This document shows positions 43,815-56,060 of a DNA stretch of 64,000 nucleotides, one piece after another (within the stretch, counting starts at the first letter, position 1; every line of letters starts with the position of its first letter). The translations under genes and the position numbers were made by a program. This DNA comes from Ceratothoa steindachneri (lineage: Eukaryota > Arthropoda > Malacostraca > Isopoda > Cymothoidae). The DNA is taken from positions 67,159,035-67,223,034 of the forward strand of contig OZ018321.1 of the NCBI GenBank assembly GCA_963969495.1, in the 5' to 3' direction. The notes beneath the pieces were generated by a model. It saw only the letters and a list, made by a program, of their open reading frames with translations. It had not been told where the DNA came from and did not search any database.

Positions 43815-44025
43815 TATCTAGATTTTAGGTAAAGGAGGTAATGGCAAAAGGAGTCGGGAAACGGCACATGAAAAAAAATTTAGAAGGGAAATCTATGCGT
43901 GACAAAACCATATATAACGGAGAGGGTGATATTTTATATCTAAATTTTAGGTAAAGGAGGGGAGGGGGGCAAGGATAAATGGAAGACGGGAAACGGGGAA
44001 ACTATGCGCTACAAACGGAATTAAG
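43815..44025. repeat. ~122-bp direct duplication
   Basis: TATCTAGATTTTAGGTAAAG at 43815 recurs as TATCTAAATTTTAGGTAAAG at 43937. Both are followed by GGAGG, a GGGAAACGG block and a CTATGCG block, so two diverged units lie in tandem. Confidence 0.75.
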
Positions 44026-44099
44026 TGTCGGTGCGTGCTGCTTTTAGTGACGCTCAACTCGGGGAAGTCTAGATGTTGGGAGTACGGTCTCTGACTGGA

Positions 44100-45250
44100 G
44101 GTGCACGTTCATCGCCGGTTTCCTTGCTTGTATAATTACGGCTTCGGCCATTCATAACCTTAGTTGTTCTCTCAACCTAATGATGATCGAGGTGTTCTTA
44201 GTTAGCTTCTCGCGTTTGAAGACAGTTCCATAGTAGTGAACTTGCCTTTTTATCGCTCCGTCTTCAAGGTGAGTTGTCAACCGCCTTGAGAGGGTTGTGG
44301 CTGTTACGTCGATGTACTTGGAGTTGTGTTGTTCGCAGTCACCAACTTTGCACGAAAATTCATACACGACGTTGGTCTCCTAGAGCTCACCTATAGGCGG
44401 AAGGCAGCTATCCTTCTTATGCAGCTGCTCGATTTTTTGGTTTTGTAGAATATAATTAGGTTAATATTAGTATTCGTGTTGATTGGTGCACCCTCCGATC
44501 TAGGATGGTTTTTAGAGCCTTTTAGTCTTCACGGTAGCCGATGTTTATGTCACCCTTGTAATAAAGGTCGATATTGCTTTTCTTTGGGGTAGACTGAACG
44601 TTGGCACTGGTAGACAAATCCATTTTTTCTTTTATAAGTTCGTCGATGGATCGTTGTGGATATCCATTGTTGATGAGCACTCGCGATACCCTCTTTAGTT
44701 CGAGGTCAACGGCCGCCCACGAAAATGAATGGGAGATAGCACTGTTGACTAAGGCGTTAATGACTGATCTCTTATACCTTTCCGGACACTCCGAAGAGCC
44801 GTTTAGGCAGACCCCCAAATTCGTAGATTTGACGTATATCTCTGTCACAAATTTAGAGTCTTGGGCACTTATGCGGATATCCAGGAAGGGAAGTTATCCT
44901 TCATCTCGAATTTCGTCGGTGAAGTTTAGGCAGAATTCGTTCTTAAATGTTGCTACGAGGTCGTTCACTTGGTCTAAGTTATCTGTGTTCAGGAAAATGT
45001 CGTTGATATATCGCGCGTAGATGGCTTGGGTGTTATATTATTTTTTAAAATCCTGTTCTCAAGGGAGCCCATGTAGAAATTAGCAAAGAGGACACAAAAA
45101 GGAGACCCCAAGAGGTGACCCCAAGGTGACCCCATATATAAATTGCCCCCTTTTCCATATATATTAAAATTATATTTGGGGGTATTGTCTTTATATATCC
45201 TTTGAACTGCAACTTGGCAAGCCATTAATCTAAACACCGTCAAACGTAAT
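44100..45250 (-). pseudogene. Penelope-like element: RT and GIY-YIG endonuclease
   Basis: From 45243 downwards the minus strand reads MACQVAVQRIYKDNTPKYNF, GGNLYMGSPWG, FANFYMGSLENRIL, ARYINDIFLNTDNLDQVND and KNEFCLNFTDEIRD, LPFLDIRISAQDSKFVTEIY, and INNGYPQRSIDELIKEK. It ends with a degraded GIY-YIG module, KYIDVTATTLSRRLTTHL. MGSP, FAN and L-P-F-L-D are Penelope RT signatures; T-T-L-S-R-R-L is typical of its endonuclease. Two defects are clear: the catalytic Y-x-D-D reads YIND (near 45005), and GDLF-type spacing in MGSPLG is broken by a small duplication (GGTGACCCCA twice near 45115-45135). YIG reads YID. Stops lie near 44935 and 44520. The element is 5' truncated. Confidence 0.8.
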
Positions 45251-45599
45251 TCACACTCTTTATTAATCGCCCTGACATATCTCTAGCGGCCTGTGGTAAG
45301 CTGTCTGCCCGTGCTTGTGTAAGACTCTGAGTACCGAGCTAGTCTACACAGGTATACCACCACACACGGTTTGTACTTCCTGTCAAGCCTCCCAGGGTAT
45401 GTGTTTTACGAGCCTACCCTTAATTATAGGGGGCCGCTCAGGATGATGCGCGAATTCAATTCAGCATGAGGCCTGCATTCTTTTATTCAGTATAAATAAC
45501 TTTCATGCAGTAGCAGTAAAGGGAATCGTAGATAGGAGGTATATTGTTATTTCTTCGTACATTCTACTATCAACTGACTTTGATTCGTGGAATTCCGCC
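45251..45599. other. Unassigned spacer
   Basis: No gene recognised. A GCCGCTCAGGATGATG string near 45429 recurs with one mismatch near 46715. Confidence 0.35.
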
Positions 45600-46660
45600 A
45601 AAATTATAACGAAATACTACTTTACTCGCTTTTCGCAAGCCTGTGAGAGATCACTTGAATTATTTGAGCTTTTGCTACGGCAAGTTGAGGGAGAATTTGG
45701 TAACTCTGATATTAGTATTCTTCCTCGAGATCGGAGGGCAGCTGTCTTTCGCACATGAAGCATAGGCAAGTTCGAATCCATGTCAGATGCTCTGTTCAGA
45801 CTGAAAAATGCTTTGCGAAGCTTTCCTTCGTAGATAACACGACGTCACGGTGTTTTAGATCTGGAGAAGGCTTATGATAGTGGAGATCCTCGACACGAAA
45901 GTGATGAAAGGCCGCCTGCTACATTTCTTTTCTGAATTCCAACGAGATCGTCGATTTCGCGTACTGTTCTAGGGAGCCTTCTCCAAACCAATAGTGCATA
46001 AAGGCATTCCGCAAAGAACTTTCCTTAGTGTCACATTTTTTGGACTTGAGCATAAACGCTGTCACTCCTCTGCCACAGGATGAAATTCTTGCTATACTAT
46101 CCTTAGATGATCTTTAAATCTCCTTTAGTGGTGATCAGTTGCCAATTCTGGAGCATCAAGTCCAATAGTTATTGAACCGTATCTCTTGTTATGCCGAACT
46201 ACGTATGTTTCGGTTTTCCTTGGCCAAAAATTAGGTGGTGTACTACTACAATCATCCATAGCTCCAAATCGACCCGAAATTGTTCATAAACGGATTTGAC
46301 TGTAAGTAATGAAATCGCACTATTTTCGCTCATATTCACAACCAACTTCGTATAGTAGAATAAGGACTCTATCCAGCAAACCACTCTCCGTCTCACATTT
46401 AGTGACTTTGCCACTTTCCCACATTGAGATGCTACTTGTCAATGCCGGGAAGATTTCACTTGTTTTGAACCGTACACAGTGCCATGCTTTATCTACCTTA
46501 ACGGGCGTGCCCAGCGTCTTCTCTAGTCACCACCTTAACTCAATGCATCGGCAGACGATAAAGGTGGATGTAGAAGTCTAAATACCACGTACATTAGTGT
46601 ACGCAGAAATACTCCGAGACAAGCTGCCTGTCCCTCCGGTATTTCAAATTCGCCTTTAGC
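45600..46660 (+). pseudogene. Family A ORF2 reverse transcriptase
   Basis: Readable pieces in shifting frames are LLAFRKPVRDHL, SMSDALFRLKNALRS, HDVTVF-type residues leading to DLEKAYDS (block A Asp, near 45860), LLHFFSEFQRDRRFRVLF, KGIPQRTFLSVTFF (block B) and FRFSLAK (near 46205). The Y/F-x-D-D block near 46105 is degraded to L-D-D-L (ATCCTTAGATGATCTT). F-D-L-E-K-A-Y-D is the style of I-like elements. Stops are frequent. Confidence 0.6.
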
Positions 46661-48149
46661 CTCGAATTCCCTCCGCCCCTTTTCGCACCAAAGAGACGAC
46701 CAAATTTGCGGCCGGCCGCTCAGGATAATGTCTGCCGCTAAAGATACCTGAGCCGACGAAGGTGGTGTTTTCGCGCCCTCGTAAACCGCGACGTGAAGCA
46801 AGGATAGCTCTAATATGTGAAGGGTTTACTCTGTCTGGCAGCAGATGAAAAGGTCTTTCGCGCAGCGCTAAGAATTTTATTAAAATCTGGTGCTCTCTTT
46901 CGATTTTTTCTTATGAGGGTAATAAAAGGAAAAGTTCCCTCTGGAGTCAGGCAGAAGATCTTGGGCCTACGTTGTGTATGGAAAGCTAGTCGCACAAAGG
47001 AAACAGTTCGCCCGTTGTAAGAAAGAAATGTCGGGGAATGTGTGTGTTTCCGTCGCGGTACTTGTAGGTGCCAAACTTCTCGCAACCCCTATCCTTCAGA
47101 GTCAGAGATTACAGAGATTACTGATTACCCTAGATCTAGCTAGGTAATCAGTTTTGGCTACATACTCCAGGAGCCAAATAATCGAACAGTCACTTCAAGG
47201 AAGAATTCCAATTTGAGCCACAGTTTGGCGCGCCTTCTTGATCCGCAAAGGATCATTATATCACCGGTCTAGGATTACCTCCTCATTCGGTAACCTCGGA
47301 CGGCCGGAATAAGTGCGATCATCGTCACTAGAAGAAGATCTTCACCGTCATTCTCAAAATACGTTCGAACTCCAAGGTATCGTTAAAGTGAATTATCCCC
47401 TCCTCTAACTTCACCAATTTAACCGTTAACTAGAATTTCCATCCCGAACTCATAACCTCGATTATTTCAAGTAACTAATTTCGTGCTTAATTCCGTAATA
47501 TTATCCAATTCATTCTGTCGGTTGCAATTAAGAAGCAAGCATCCTTGTTCGTAGAATTCAAGTGTAATCCCCACGTCATTATATAGACTTACTTATTCAG
47601 TGCAAAGATTAATCCTATTTATACTTATATACGCTGTTCATATTTCTAATTCATGTATATTAAAGATTATCTTTGGATCTGTGTGTTTAACTATTTTGGA
47701 CGATCCTTTGGCAATTAATAAGCAATCCACTCGGCTTAATTCTCAATATTTCATAAGTCCACTCATGACTTATGACTTACTTTTATTGAGTGAGAACACA
47801 CTCAGGGAATCATTATCTTAATTTTGATCAAAAAGCACGCACCGGGGTTATTCTTATTCACCGAAAGTGGTTACGGTAGGTGTATTAGCACACTTGACCT
47901 CCACTCCCCTTGGTGCGGGATTATAATATATGCCTAGGAAGTGGGACTGGGATTACGCACTCACTAAACCTGGACAGTGATGTCTATTCACCTAGAAACA
48001 TCAGGCATACTGTTAACTCCTGCGGTTTATGGACTGAAAACTCCTCCAAGGACGTAGTGTAGAGCTCTAGTCGGTGGCGCCTCTAGGTCTGCCCAGCACC
48101 CCACTATTGAGGGTACAACCATAAACTACTTGTTCCCATGGATCTGCTC
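46661..48149. other. Unidentified insertion within family A copy 3
   Basis: No coding similarity was seen. It contains a near-perfect palindrome at 47120-47152 and, from 47380 to 47820, AT-rich sequence of the kind seen in LTRs in this window. TG...CA ends and target duplications were not located. Confidence 0.3.
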
Positions 48150-48900
48150 TTAAAGCTTCCATATGACCAGGAGCACACTTCATGTAACGCTGGAACCGTG
48201 CCAGTGTACGGATGTTCCATGTTCTAAAAGGATTTTGGCTTGCAAGTCTTACCCAGTCTATTTGAAGTCAGTAAGGAACTACCAGGCGCTCCGTCTATCT
48301 TTACGACAGAGCTGGTTGCAATACACAGCTTGGTACGGGAGAGAAAGCGTTGTGTTCGGTTTGAAGACTCAATGATAATATATAGCGAGCCACAAGGCAC
48401 CGTAACTGCTGTCGATGAATTGCTATCTCCGCACCCCCTAGCTCGTAGTATCTGAAACACCATTGCTGCCGCGAGCCGGTCGTGTGTCGAGATTATCTTA
48501 TGCTGGGTTTCTGCACATGAATAGATCGCGAAGAATGAACGCGCCGATGAGGTCGCCAAGGAGTCTGCGAATACTGGGTGATGAGCCCAGTGTTGGCCTC
48601 ACTCCTACAATTACTCCAAGGCAGGAATAATTGAAATTCTCAGCAGTGCCTGGCAAAGAAGAAGGGAAACAGACAACAAAAAATTAAAGTTCCGCGACCC
48701 TGCTAGTAGATGTAACCCAAAATAGCACGACGACTTTACATCGCTCTCTCTCGTCTTTGTATTGTGCATTTTTGCGGAACGCACCGCTAATTGATGGAGT
48801 GCTCCCCTTATGTCTTACTAAGACGATTGTCTTGTCCACCAATCTTTCACGTACATTCTTTTGTCTAGTTCTCTAGTCTAGTGAATTTCCGCTCAGTTTA
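48150..48900 (+). pseudogene. Family A ORF2 RNase H and C-terminal region
   Basis: The frame reads SLFEVSKELPGAPSIFTTEL, VAIHSLVRERKRCVRFED, MIIYSEPQGTVTAVDELLSP, ILCWVSAHE, AKNERADEVAKESANTG. In RNase H of I-like LINEs these correspond to the E in the T-E-L helix, the Asp of Y-S-D-S-Q (here Glu) and the final D of N-E-x-A-D. A short version of the same segment is at 55160-55340. Its downstream C-terminal part (WRNAPLIDGVLPLCLTKT) stands where a zinc-binding tail lies in relatives. RNase H would remove RNA from the hybrid. Confidence 0.6.
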
Positions 48901-49000
48901 ACTGTATCGGTATAGGGACGAGGGTGTCACTACGGTTTGTGCCTTCTGCTTGGGTCGGGATGGTGTCCAGTGAATTGTGGACTATTTTAATTTTTGTAAG

Positions 49001-52000
49001 AGGATGGCCCCCCTCCATTTATTTACTTCACCCTTTAACATAAAGTTGTTTTGTTGTTGCGTGCATAGTCAAGCGCTGGTTGGATCCGGTCATGCCCCCT
49101 ACGCCTGATCTTGATTTTTTTTTTGTTTTCTCTCATTATTTGGTAGTCTTTTAGTTTTTTTTTGTCCTTTTTTTAATGTAGCCTATTTAGTTTGGTAAAG
49201 AGGACTTTAGCAACTATCCCACTGGAGGCTGTCGCAAGATGAGGGTCTCGTTTAAAAATAAATCTAATGGTAAGAGCGTCGAAATAGTCTTCGCTTGTTC
49301 GCTCCTCTTCAAATTGACTATTTACAAGTGATCAGGTCTTATTTTCTAGATTGCGTTCGAGAACATAAAGTCCAGTGCCAAATATTTGTGGGCCTATCTC
49401 CTCTTTTATGAGGGCTAAATTCAGTTTCTTTCTCTTTCGCATCAGACACACTCGTGGCTCCCATTGCTATTGTTGGGATGTTCCTCTAAACCTTTCTGTT
49501 CAGGCTATTTGGTTCTTCATGCAGCATGCCACCTTTTACTTTAATGTCTCGTCTTCGGTAAATTTCAGCACGGTGCTTCTCTCCTCAGGTCACGATGGGG
49601 ATCAATACTGCCTCTTCCTTGTGCTGGGCTTGGGCCCATGCACATAGGATTTTGGAAGAATGAGAATCTCCTCCCTAGTACGAGTATTGCAGCAATGGTA
49701 TTCCCGGCTGCCTTTGTCTATCGTTCACCTTGAATTTCATCCTCGACCTGATCTTAGGGTCTTTGCTAGCCCGTACATCTGTAATTTATTATTTTTAATT
49801 TTTGGTGGCTCAGTTATATCTCATCGAGAGGTAGACCTCCTTGAGATCAGCAGCGCATGCCTTTTTGATGTTTTTATTACTTGTTTTTATTATATTGGGT
49901 CCTTTATTGTTTTCTTAATTTTTTTTAGTATTTTCCTTAATTTTAATCTGTTTGTAAAACCAGTTCGGGAGTGAGTCTTTAATGTAGATGTCGGATATCT
50001 AACCTTACTACGATATTGCCCTTGGGTTTAGAAAACTTTCTTCCTCTGGGCATTATTTAAAAAGAAGGGTAGCATATTTGTCCGCGGTTTTGACGAGGTA
50101 GTCGTAATGAATGCGTTGAGGTAAAAATGATAGTATGTAGGTAGCCCGATAGTGAAAAAGGACAAATCGTTCACACGAAAAGTATAAGTGCAAACTTTAA
50201 TCTCTTCGAGAAGTGTAGTGAACTTAAGAAAGATTGGTTCACCAGAAAAGTTTCATGGTACCTAGTCATTCCCTTACCATCTTGTCCCTTTTTCCAAGTA
50301 TGGCCTATAATTATGACCGAGAAAGATGGGAACAGCTCAATCTACATAGTGATAAAATTGACCTTTCACAACAATAACATGAATATAACGTTGGAATATA
50401 ACCTTGCGTATTTCCACTTTAGACTGGCCATTAATCAGAAGATTACTAATGACCTGCCAAAGTCGCATAACTCAACTGGAATGTTTGGCGCTGTCTGTTA
50501 AGCACTTCGTGAAATATAGAATAGTGGAAAGTCATGTGGTCGCACACGGTGATATATAGTCTTTAAAACTAGCTAGTGTTACAAGTAATCCGACCACGTA
50601 CGTACACATATTTATATACACACATACAAGATGGGCTCTCAGAGATTCGGGAGATAGATTAGTCCGTATATCATTTTATAAGTGTTGGATGGTTGTTGCC
50701 TTCTATTATTATGTAACACGAAAGAGACGATACAAACTAGAGGGCGGTATATCTACTCTAAATTACTTGAGAGCTGATGGGGCATGAAAAAATGGACAGA
50801 AGTGCCTGCAAATCGGACTGAGATTTGAGATTCTTTTCTTGATCTTTGAATATAAAATTAGGGGGTGAGGGATAGCTTTTATTCTGAACACATTCAGGGA
50901 TATCGACTCTTTATGGTAGACGGACGTGTTACATAGATTCATTTGTTGATGAAACGGTCAACAGAGACTAACCAACGAGTGCATCACCATCTTCTGTAAT
51001 ACAATTTCATGATCGGCCAACCATCTAGATCTTTTCTGGCTTGTGGACAGAGTGACAGTGTGCAGATAGGAAAGCCATTAATGCATTAAGAATAAGGATA
51101 AAACTGAGGAATAGCAAGAGGAAGAAGAGAAAAGAGACAAAATAGATGAATAGAAATCCTGTAAAGAGATGAAGGATGAAAGCTGTAGAAAATTCCACTC
51201 CTATTTAAATGCTGAGTTTTGGTGGTGTAGTGAAATTCTCTACGAAAAGTTCCTACGAAAGGGATGAAAGCTCTCCAAAATACAGATTAAAGTACCCTCA
51301 TTTCATTGTGCAAAATGCTCTAAAGAAGGGATATTTGTGTAGCTCAAGGAAGATTGATGGGTTATAAATGGAAAGCCAAATTTACTAAAGGTTTTTGTCC
51401 TTGTTTGTTGGAGATAGGAGGTCCTTATGTTTACGCCCCTAGTGCATGATGGCAGTGGCCGTTTTTGATACGAGGCACATATGCAATTACCCAGGGGGGC
51501 ATTCTCTAGTAGGGCGCCACGAGAATGAGAAAAACATCCCATCTATTTATGTTCATCGCTCATTTGCACAGCAGAGCATGTAATGTGTAGCAATAGACTT
51601 CATCTACAGACGGAACGCCGGCACCCTCACACCTCAAATGAAATGGATGAACCAAACCAATAGAAGGATGAGGGGGGTGAGTACACTGATGGGCCTAAGC
51701 CTCATGTTAATTAGAAGGTTAAAACTCAATTACAACGCAAATGGCTTAGTAATAACGCACATTGCATTCATAATATTTTAAAATATTAAATATATCAGAT
51801 GTCAAGATTCTCACACACATGTTATTTCATTGTTAAAATGTTAAATAATGAAAACAAGCAAATCTGCAAACCAAAATGATTTGGTTTAATTCTGAGTGCT
51901 AGATAAGGTGTCGGAGAATGACGGTAATGTTAAGTGTTGCGTGGTAATTGCAAAACATGAAAAGAAAAGGCTAAATCATCAAGGTACAACTTCGAAAGAA

Positions 52001-52179
52001 AAGAAAAGAATAAGAGGAGACAAGGGCAAAAGATGAAGGTATGGAGCAATGTCATCTCCTTACGTAGACCACATTATGAAGTGGATGTGCCGAAATAAGC
52101 TAACGTTACTTGGTATAACTCTGATATTAAATTGTTTTTGCTACTGTAAGTTCTACCTGTGTAAATAATATATTGTATT
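49001..52179. other. Large stretch without a recognised gene
   Basis: A pyrimidine-rich part (49000-49200) fits a LINE 3' UTR. Open frames of 90 and 104 codons at 49375-49647 and 49660-49974 have a hydrophobic composition but no recognisable family and no good start context. 50000-52180 is AT-rich, with no transposon end, RNA gene or tandem array seen. A host gene with short exons could be missed. Confidence 0.4.
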
Positions 52180-54125
52180 TTTAATGCAATTTAATGGGTA
52201 TTCTGAAAGATTTCCGATCATCTTCTGTGTCTAGTCACGATGATCAGCCATCTACACACACCTCAGTCACACAGGCCACCAAAGAAATTATTTTAGAACT
52301 TAAGGCTGAGGACTCGTCCACTTTCGCAGATCCTGCCTCCCCAGAGTAGGCCAATTCAGGTGTGTGTATGTCTATGTGGCCTGAATGGAAAGTAATTTCT
52401 TTTTAATTTAAGTTAATTTTTCAATGTAATTTCATTATTTATGTGAATGTTTGATGTTGGACAAAGGCTGTGAATAATATGCAATTATGAACTTTGTTTC
52501 TCTTATTAGAAATGCCCGAAGAAGATATGCCTTCAAATGGCCCTGCGGAGAATGAACCACTATTCACTGGCCCTGCTAGCTGGCCTTAAATTATGACTGA
52601 CCGAATTCAAATGCATCTGGTTAACAGAGGACCACCTAACTACGGTTTCTCAATGAATCAGGAAGATGGAAGTAGTTGTCATTACCAATATTTCAGGAAA
52701 CAATAAGTTACTGGTGAAAATATAAGAAGTTGGTTGGTATACTCATAGAAAAACAACAGCATTTTCTCATTTGCTACAAATAATTTTCGAAGAGGGAGGT
52801 TAATTTAACAAGCTCTGGACTCAACGAATGGAAACATGCAGGTTCTTTGCTCACCTCACATATCAATATTCTAGAACATATCCATTGCATGACACTGTGG
52901 AAAGAACTGGCAATGCGGATTAAAAAAGGGGCAAATAATTGACAAGCAAGATATAAAACTTCCAGATGCTGAAAGACTAAGAGTAAGATTTCAGAGACGT
53001 TGTTCTCACTATCAAATGACATCAAGCAGGCAAAGTTTCTTCCATCATCTTCGATTGCACTCCAGATACATATCAACCGTACTAAACACTTGTCACTAGT
53101 GATTCACCCTGGCGTCGCTGAAGTGAAAGCCCGATATAAAAAAAACATTTTCATCTTTTTTTTAAACAGGTAAGTCCACAAGCAAGCATTCATCATCCCT
53201 GATTCTGAGGAAACTTGAGGAGCAAAATTTCCTTTTCCCTCCTTCAGAGGAGAATCATATGATAATGTGGCCAACCTGCGTGAATAAAACAGGAGCGTTC
53301 AGGCCATGCTCCGAGAAATGAATCTCAGAGCTCTTTTTGTGCCATGATTGGCAAGCAAGATGGAGAAGCAAAGTGAAAATTGTTGAGCCAGTAAGACACA
53401 GGACTACACAAAAGACCCTTTCATAAGGATTTAAGCGCAGTCCCTCTCAAAGGAGGTGGATTTTACCGCTTCAGCATTTGCACACTGGTGTGGTATAACA
53501 TCTTGAGTCAGATCCAACATGTAAGCAAGCTGAAGCAGTCTCCCAGCATTCATGGTCACATAACACAGAGAGAGAGGTCTCTGAAATTACAAGGCAGCAA
53601 GTTTTGTGACTGCACAAATGTCAGCCAAGATCATATGTGACAAAATAAATGTAGAGGCTATTCTACAACAGAAAAATCTGAGGTCTACAAAGCGGTACTT
53701 CTCCTATAAATTATTTGATAAACCTTTCAGAGAAGTTTGGGATTTTATCAAATTTCCAAAGTCTTTCAGAGGAAGAGTTTCCAAAAACAGTGTGGGGCTC
53801 TTAGGTCTGCATTGTACTTTAAGAAACACACTAAATTGGACGGCTGAGAGCTTGTGAAATAGTTGAAGAACTTGCCTAAACTTAGAACAAGCGACATGTC
53901 TCTGTTTGAGAGGCTCAATTTTATTCCTGAAAGGGAGTTAGCACAAATATACCAAAGTATTCTGGGCTGCTCTCCGAATTGCAATTACACTGCTAATAAA
54001 TGTAGCTGAGTCAGAGAGGAGCTTCTCAAAGCCGGAGTTCATCAAGTCTTACCAGACTTAAAAAATGTCACAAAAATTCCTTACTTGTTTTGCAGTCATC
54101 AGCATTGGTCATACCATTGCCGAAC
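52180..54125 (+). pseudogene. hAT/ZMYM1-like transposase remnant
   Basis: The N-terminal part near 52585-52985 reads ASWP, KIMTDRIQMHLVNRGPPNY, then WLVYS and, after a frame change, REVNLTSSGLNEWKHAGSLL, HINILEHIHCMTLWKELA and IKKGQIIDKQDIKLPDAERL. This is the TTF-type zinc-finger region of ZMYM1-like proteins, but its cysteine motif is lost. The catalytic region is fragmentary (SYDNVANLRE near 53255). The C-terminus reads MSAKIICDKINVEAILQQKN, RSTKRYFSY, then the dimerisation domain FWAALRIAITLLINVAESER, RSFSKPEFIKSY and IGHTIAEQLN near 53965-54130. That is the hAT C-terminal motif (A-S-x-E-R-S-F-S-x-L). It stops exactly where LINE sequence begins. No TIRs were found. Confidence 0.75.
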
Positions 54126-54720
54126 AGCTAAATTCATCTCTAAGTTTGCTGACGACACAACCATCATCGGTCTTCTCACAAATAATAATGAGACTGCCTA
54201 TAGAGATGAGGTGAAAACAATGGACAGCTAGTGCCTGGAAAATTTCCTCTCATTGAACGTTAACAAAATTAAAGGGATGATAGTGACTTCAGGAGAGGGC
54301 AGGGAGACAGACATTGCCCCATCCACATCGAACTCCCTTAATTAGAAAGAGTCACTAGTTTCAGGTTCCTCAGCGTTCACATCACAGATGAATTGTCCTG
54401 GTCACTACAGACAGACACTGTGGGCAGGACAGCTTGCCAGCAGTCAAAGTTCCTAGGGAGATTAAGGAAGGTTGGCATAAATACCAGCATCCTCACCAAC
54501 TTCTACAGTTGTAGCGTCGAGAGACTGCTGACAAGCTGCATCAGAGTGCAGTTTGTGTTGGTATATATATAAACTCCCCCATTCACAGCTCAAAACGCTA
54601 CAGAGTGTGAAAGACGACGCAGCACATCACCTAAAGCACTTTCCCCTCCATACAGGACATTTACCGTAGCCGGTGTCTGCGACAGACACGAAGTAACATT
54701 AAAGTTTAGAGCCATCCGGC
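54126..54720 (+). pseudogene. 5'-truncated Rex1/L2-like LINE, RT fragment
   Basis: The frame begins ISKFADDTTIIGLLTNNNE, so the first readable residues lie just before RT catalytic block C, whose two aspartates are intact (54147-54155). It continues AYRDEVKTMDS, stop, CLENFLSLNVNKIKGMIV, then in other frames VTSFRFLSVHITDELSW, LGRLRKVGINTSILTNFYS, VERLLTSCI and ends with a C-terminal piece rich in basic residues. Fish and invertebrate Rex1/L2-type elements have this pattern. It follows hAT dimerisation sequence with no spacer. Confidence 0.7.
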
Positions 54721-55159
54721 GCACATAATGATTAGAACTTGATTAAAATATCGAAAAGAGTAATAGGCAATGCAGAATTTTTCCCTTTTCGTCCCAGATG
54801 TTGTCCCTAATTTTTCGAATTTCTTTTCTCCCTTGCATTCTCATTTTCTCAATTTTGTTTTCAACAATTATCTCCTTCTCTCCGGTAAAGCACACACATG
54901 TCTCCGTCGAGAAGACGAAAGTAACTTTAGGCAACTTCAATACCACAATGTTCTTAGAAAAGAAAGAATGGAAGAACAAATAATAAGGGAGATAATGCCA
55001 CTCATCAACATAAAGAAAATAGATGACCCTAAGAATAAATCAAAAAGAGAATAGGAAAATAATGGCAAAATTCAAAATGTCGAAGCCAACCCCAGCAAAT
55101 TAACAGCAATATGGTCATCAGCTTGGACAAAGCCCGTTCTTCTTTCCTATTATTTCGTT
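54721..55159. other. Spacer, nothing recognised
   Basis: Overlapping open frames at 54770-55054 on both strands show no recognisable family. Confidence 0.35.
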
Positions 55160-56060
55160 GGAGTAAACTTCGTATCATGCTTGAACCGTGCAGGTGTACG
55201 AGGATGGCTCCACGTACTAATAAATGCTCAGCTTCCCCCTGTTGAAGTCAGCGGTGTACAATCAGCCGTTCTCTCTATAATCAAGGACCATTTGGTTACA
55301 ATACAGCCCTCGGTACACGAGATACCACCTTGTGACCGGTTTGGTGATCCGATACCCGAAAGGGGCAAGGCGATGTATTTTCTGGCCGACACACTGACGG
55401 GACTCATGGCCCCGTCAGGAAATAGCTTAGACACACCTCCGTCCTCTGCAAACATCTACTATCTGCCTTTCTATACAAATATCTTCATTAACTTCACTGG
55501 AGGGGATACCCTGTGTAGCCTATTAAACTTGGTATTTAGAGGCGCCGCCTGTCCTTTAAGCCTGAGTGAAAATTAAGGAAGCCCAGTCACTGGGTTGAAT
55601 TAAACTTAGACGGAGTGCCAGGAACTTGTTTTACTTCCCCACGTTCCAACTCAACATTCTTTTGTCTACGACACCATCTGCAATTCTTTGTCTAGGTTTA
55701 ATGAAATTAACAGCTACAACATGCCGGGTGAAAGAGAGACTTTAGAACGTTTATAAACAACGCCTTTTAAGGCATGCAAGTTGCAAGATACTAGTATTTC
55801 AAGATTCCTCAAAATTGTGCACGTTCTCAGGAGCATAAAGCCATGTACCTCTTGTGGCGGGCGTGCTTACTCCCTTGTTGGATGCCAGACCAATTAAAAA
55901 TCTCGGGTTCCTTCTCTTGCTCTTCTAAAACAGATATTTAAATCTTACCCGTCCTGTCGACGATTAGCAGTAGGATCTACTAATGAAATCCACCCTGCCA
56001 CCTTGCCTCTCTCTATGATCCATTTACTGATATAGTATTTAAGTTTCGATAGGTTCAATG
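55160..56060 (+). repeat. Composite of family A RNase H, family A 5' region and R1
   Basis: Positions 55160-55340 match the RNase H segment at 48165-48340 (shared GAACCGTG and GTTGAAGTCAGC-like blocks). Positions 55350-55480 match the family A 5' region at 56745-56870 (shared GACGGGA and GCCCCGTCAGGA). Positions 55512-55800 and 55885-56040 match R1. The whole is a head-to-tail patchwork of LINE pieces. A 131-codon frame spans it but is a mosaic and not a gene. Confidence 0.5.

Larger units (their letters stand above)
45600..49000 (+). mobile_element. Family A LINE copy 3 (RT and RNase H)
   Basis: RT sequence at 45600-46660 and RNase H sequence at 48150-48900 lie in the expected order on the same strand. 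About 1.4 kb of non-LINE-like sequence lies between them, so the copy is probably split by an insertion. The 5' end (CTACTTTACTCGCTTTTCGC) matches the RT start of copy 2 near 18530, so this copy starts inside RT. Confidence 0.55.

Noticed and set aside
49375..49974. Two adjacent hydrophobic open frames as a membrane protein
   Set aside because: No start context, no family recognised, and they lie downstream of a LINE in T-rich sequence that yields Phe/Leu-rich frames by chance.
55181..55576. 131-codon open frame as a host gene
   Set aside because: It spans three repeat pieces (RNase H of family A, family A leader, R1) that occur separately elsewhere, so it is a mosaic of repeats.
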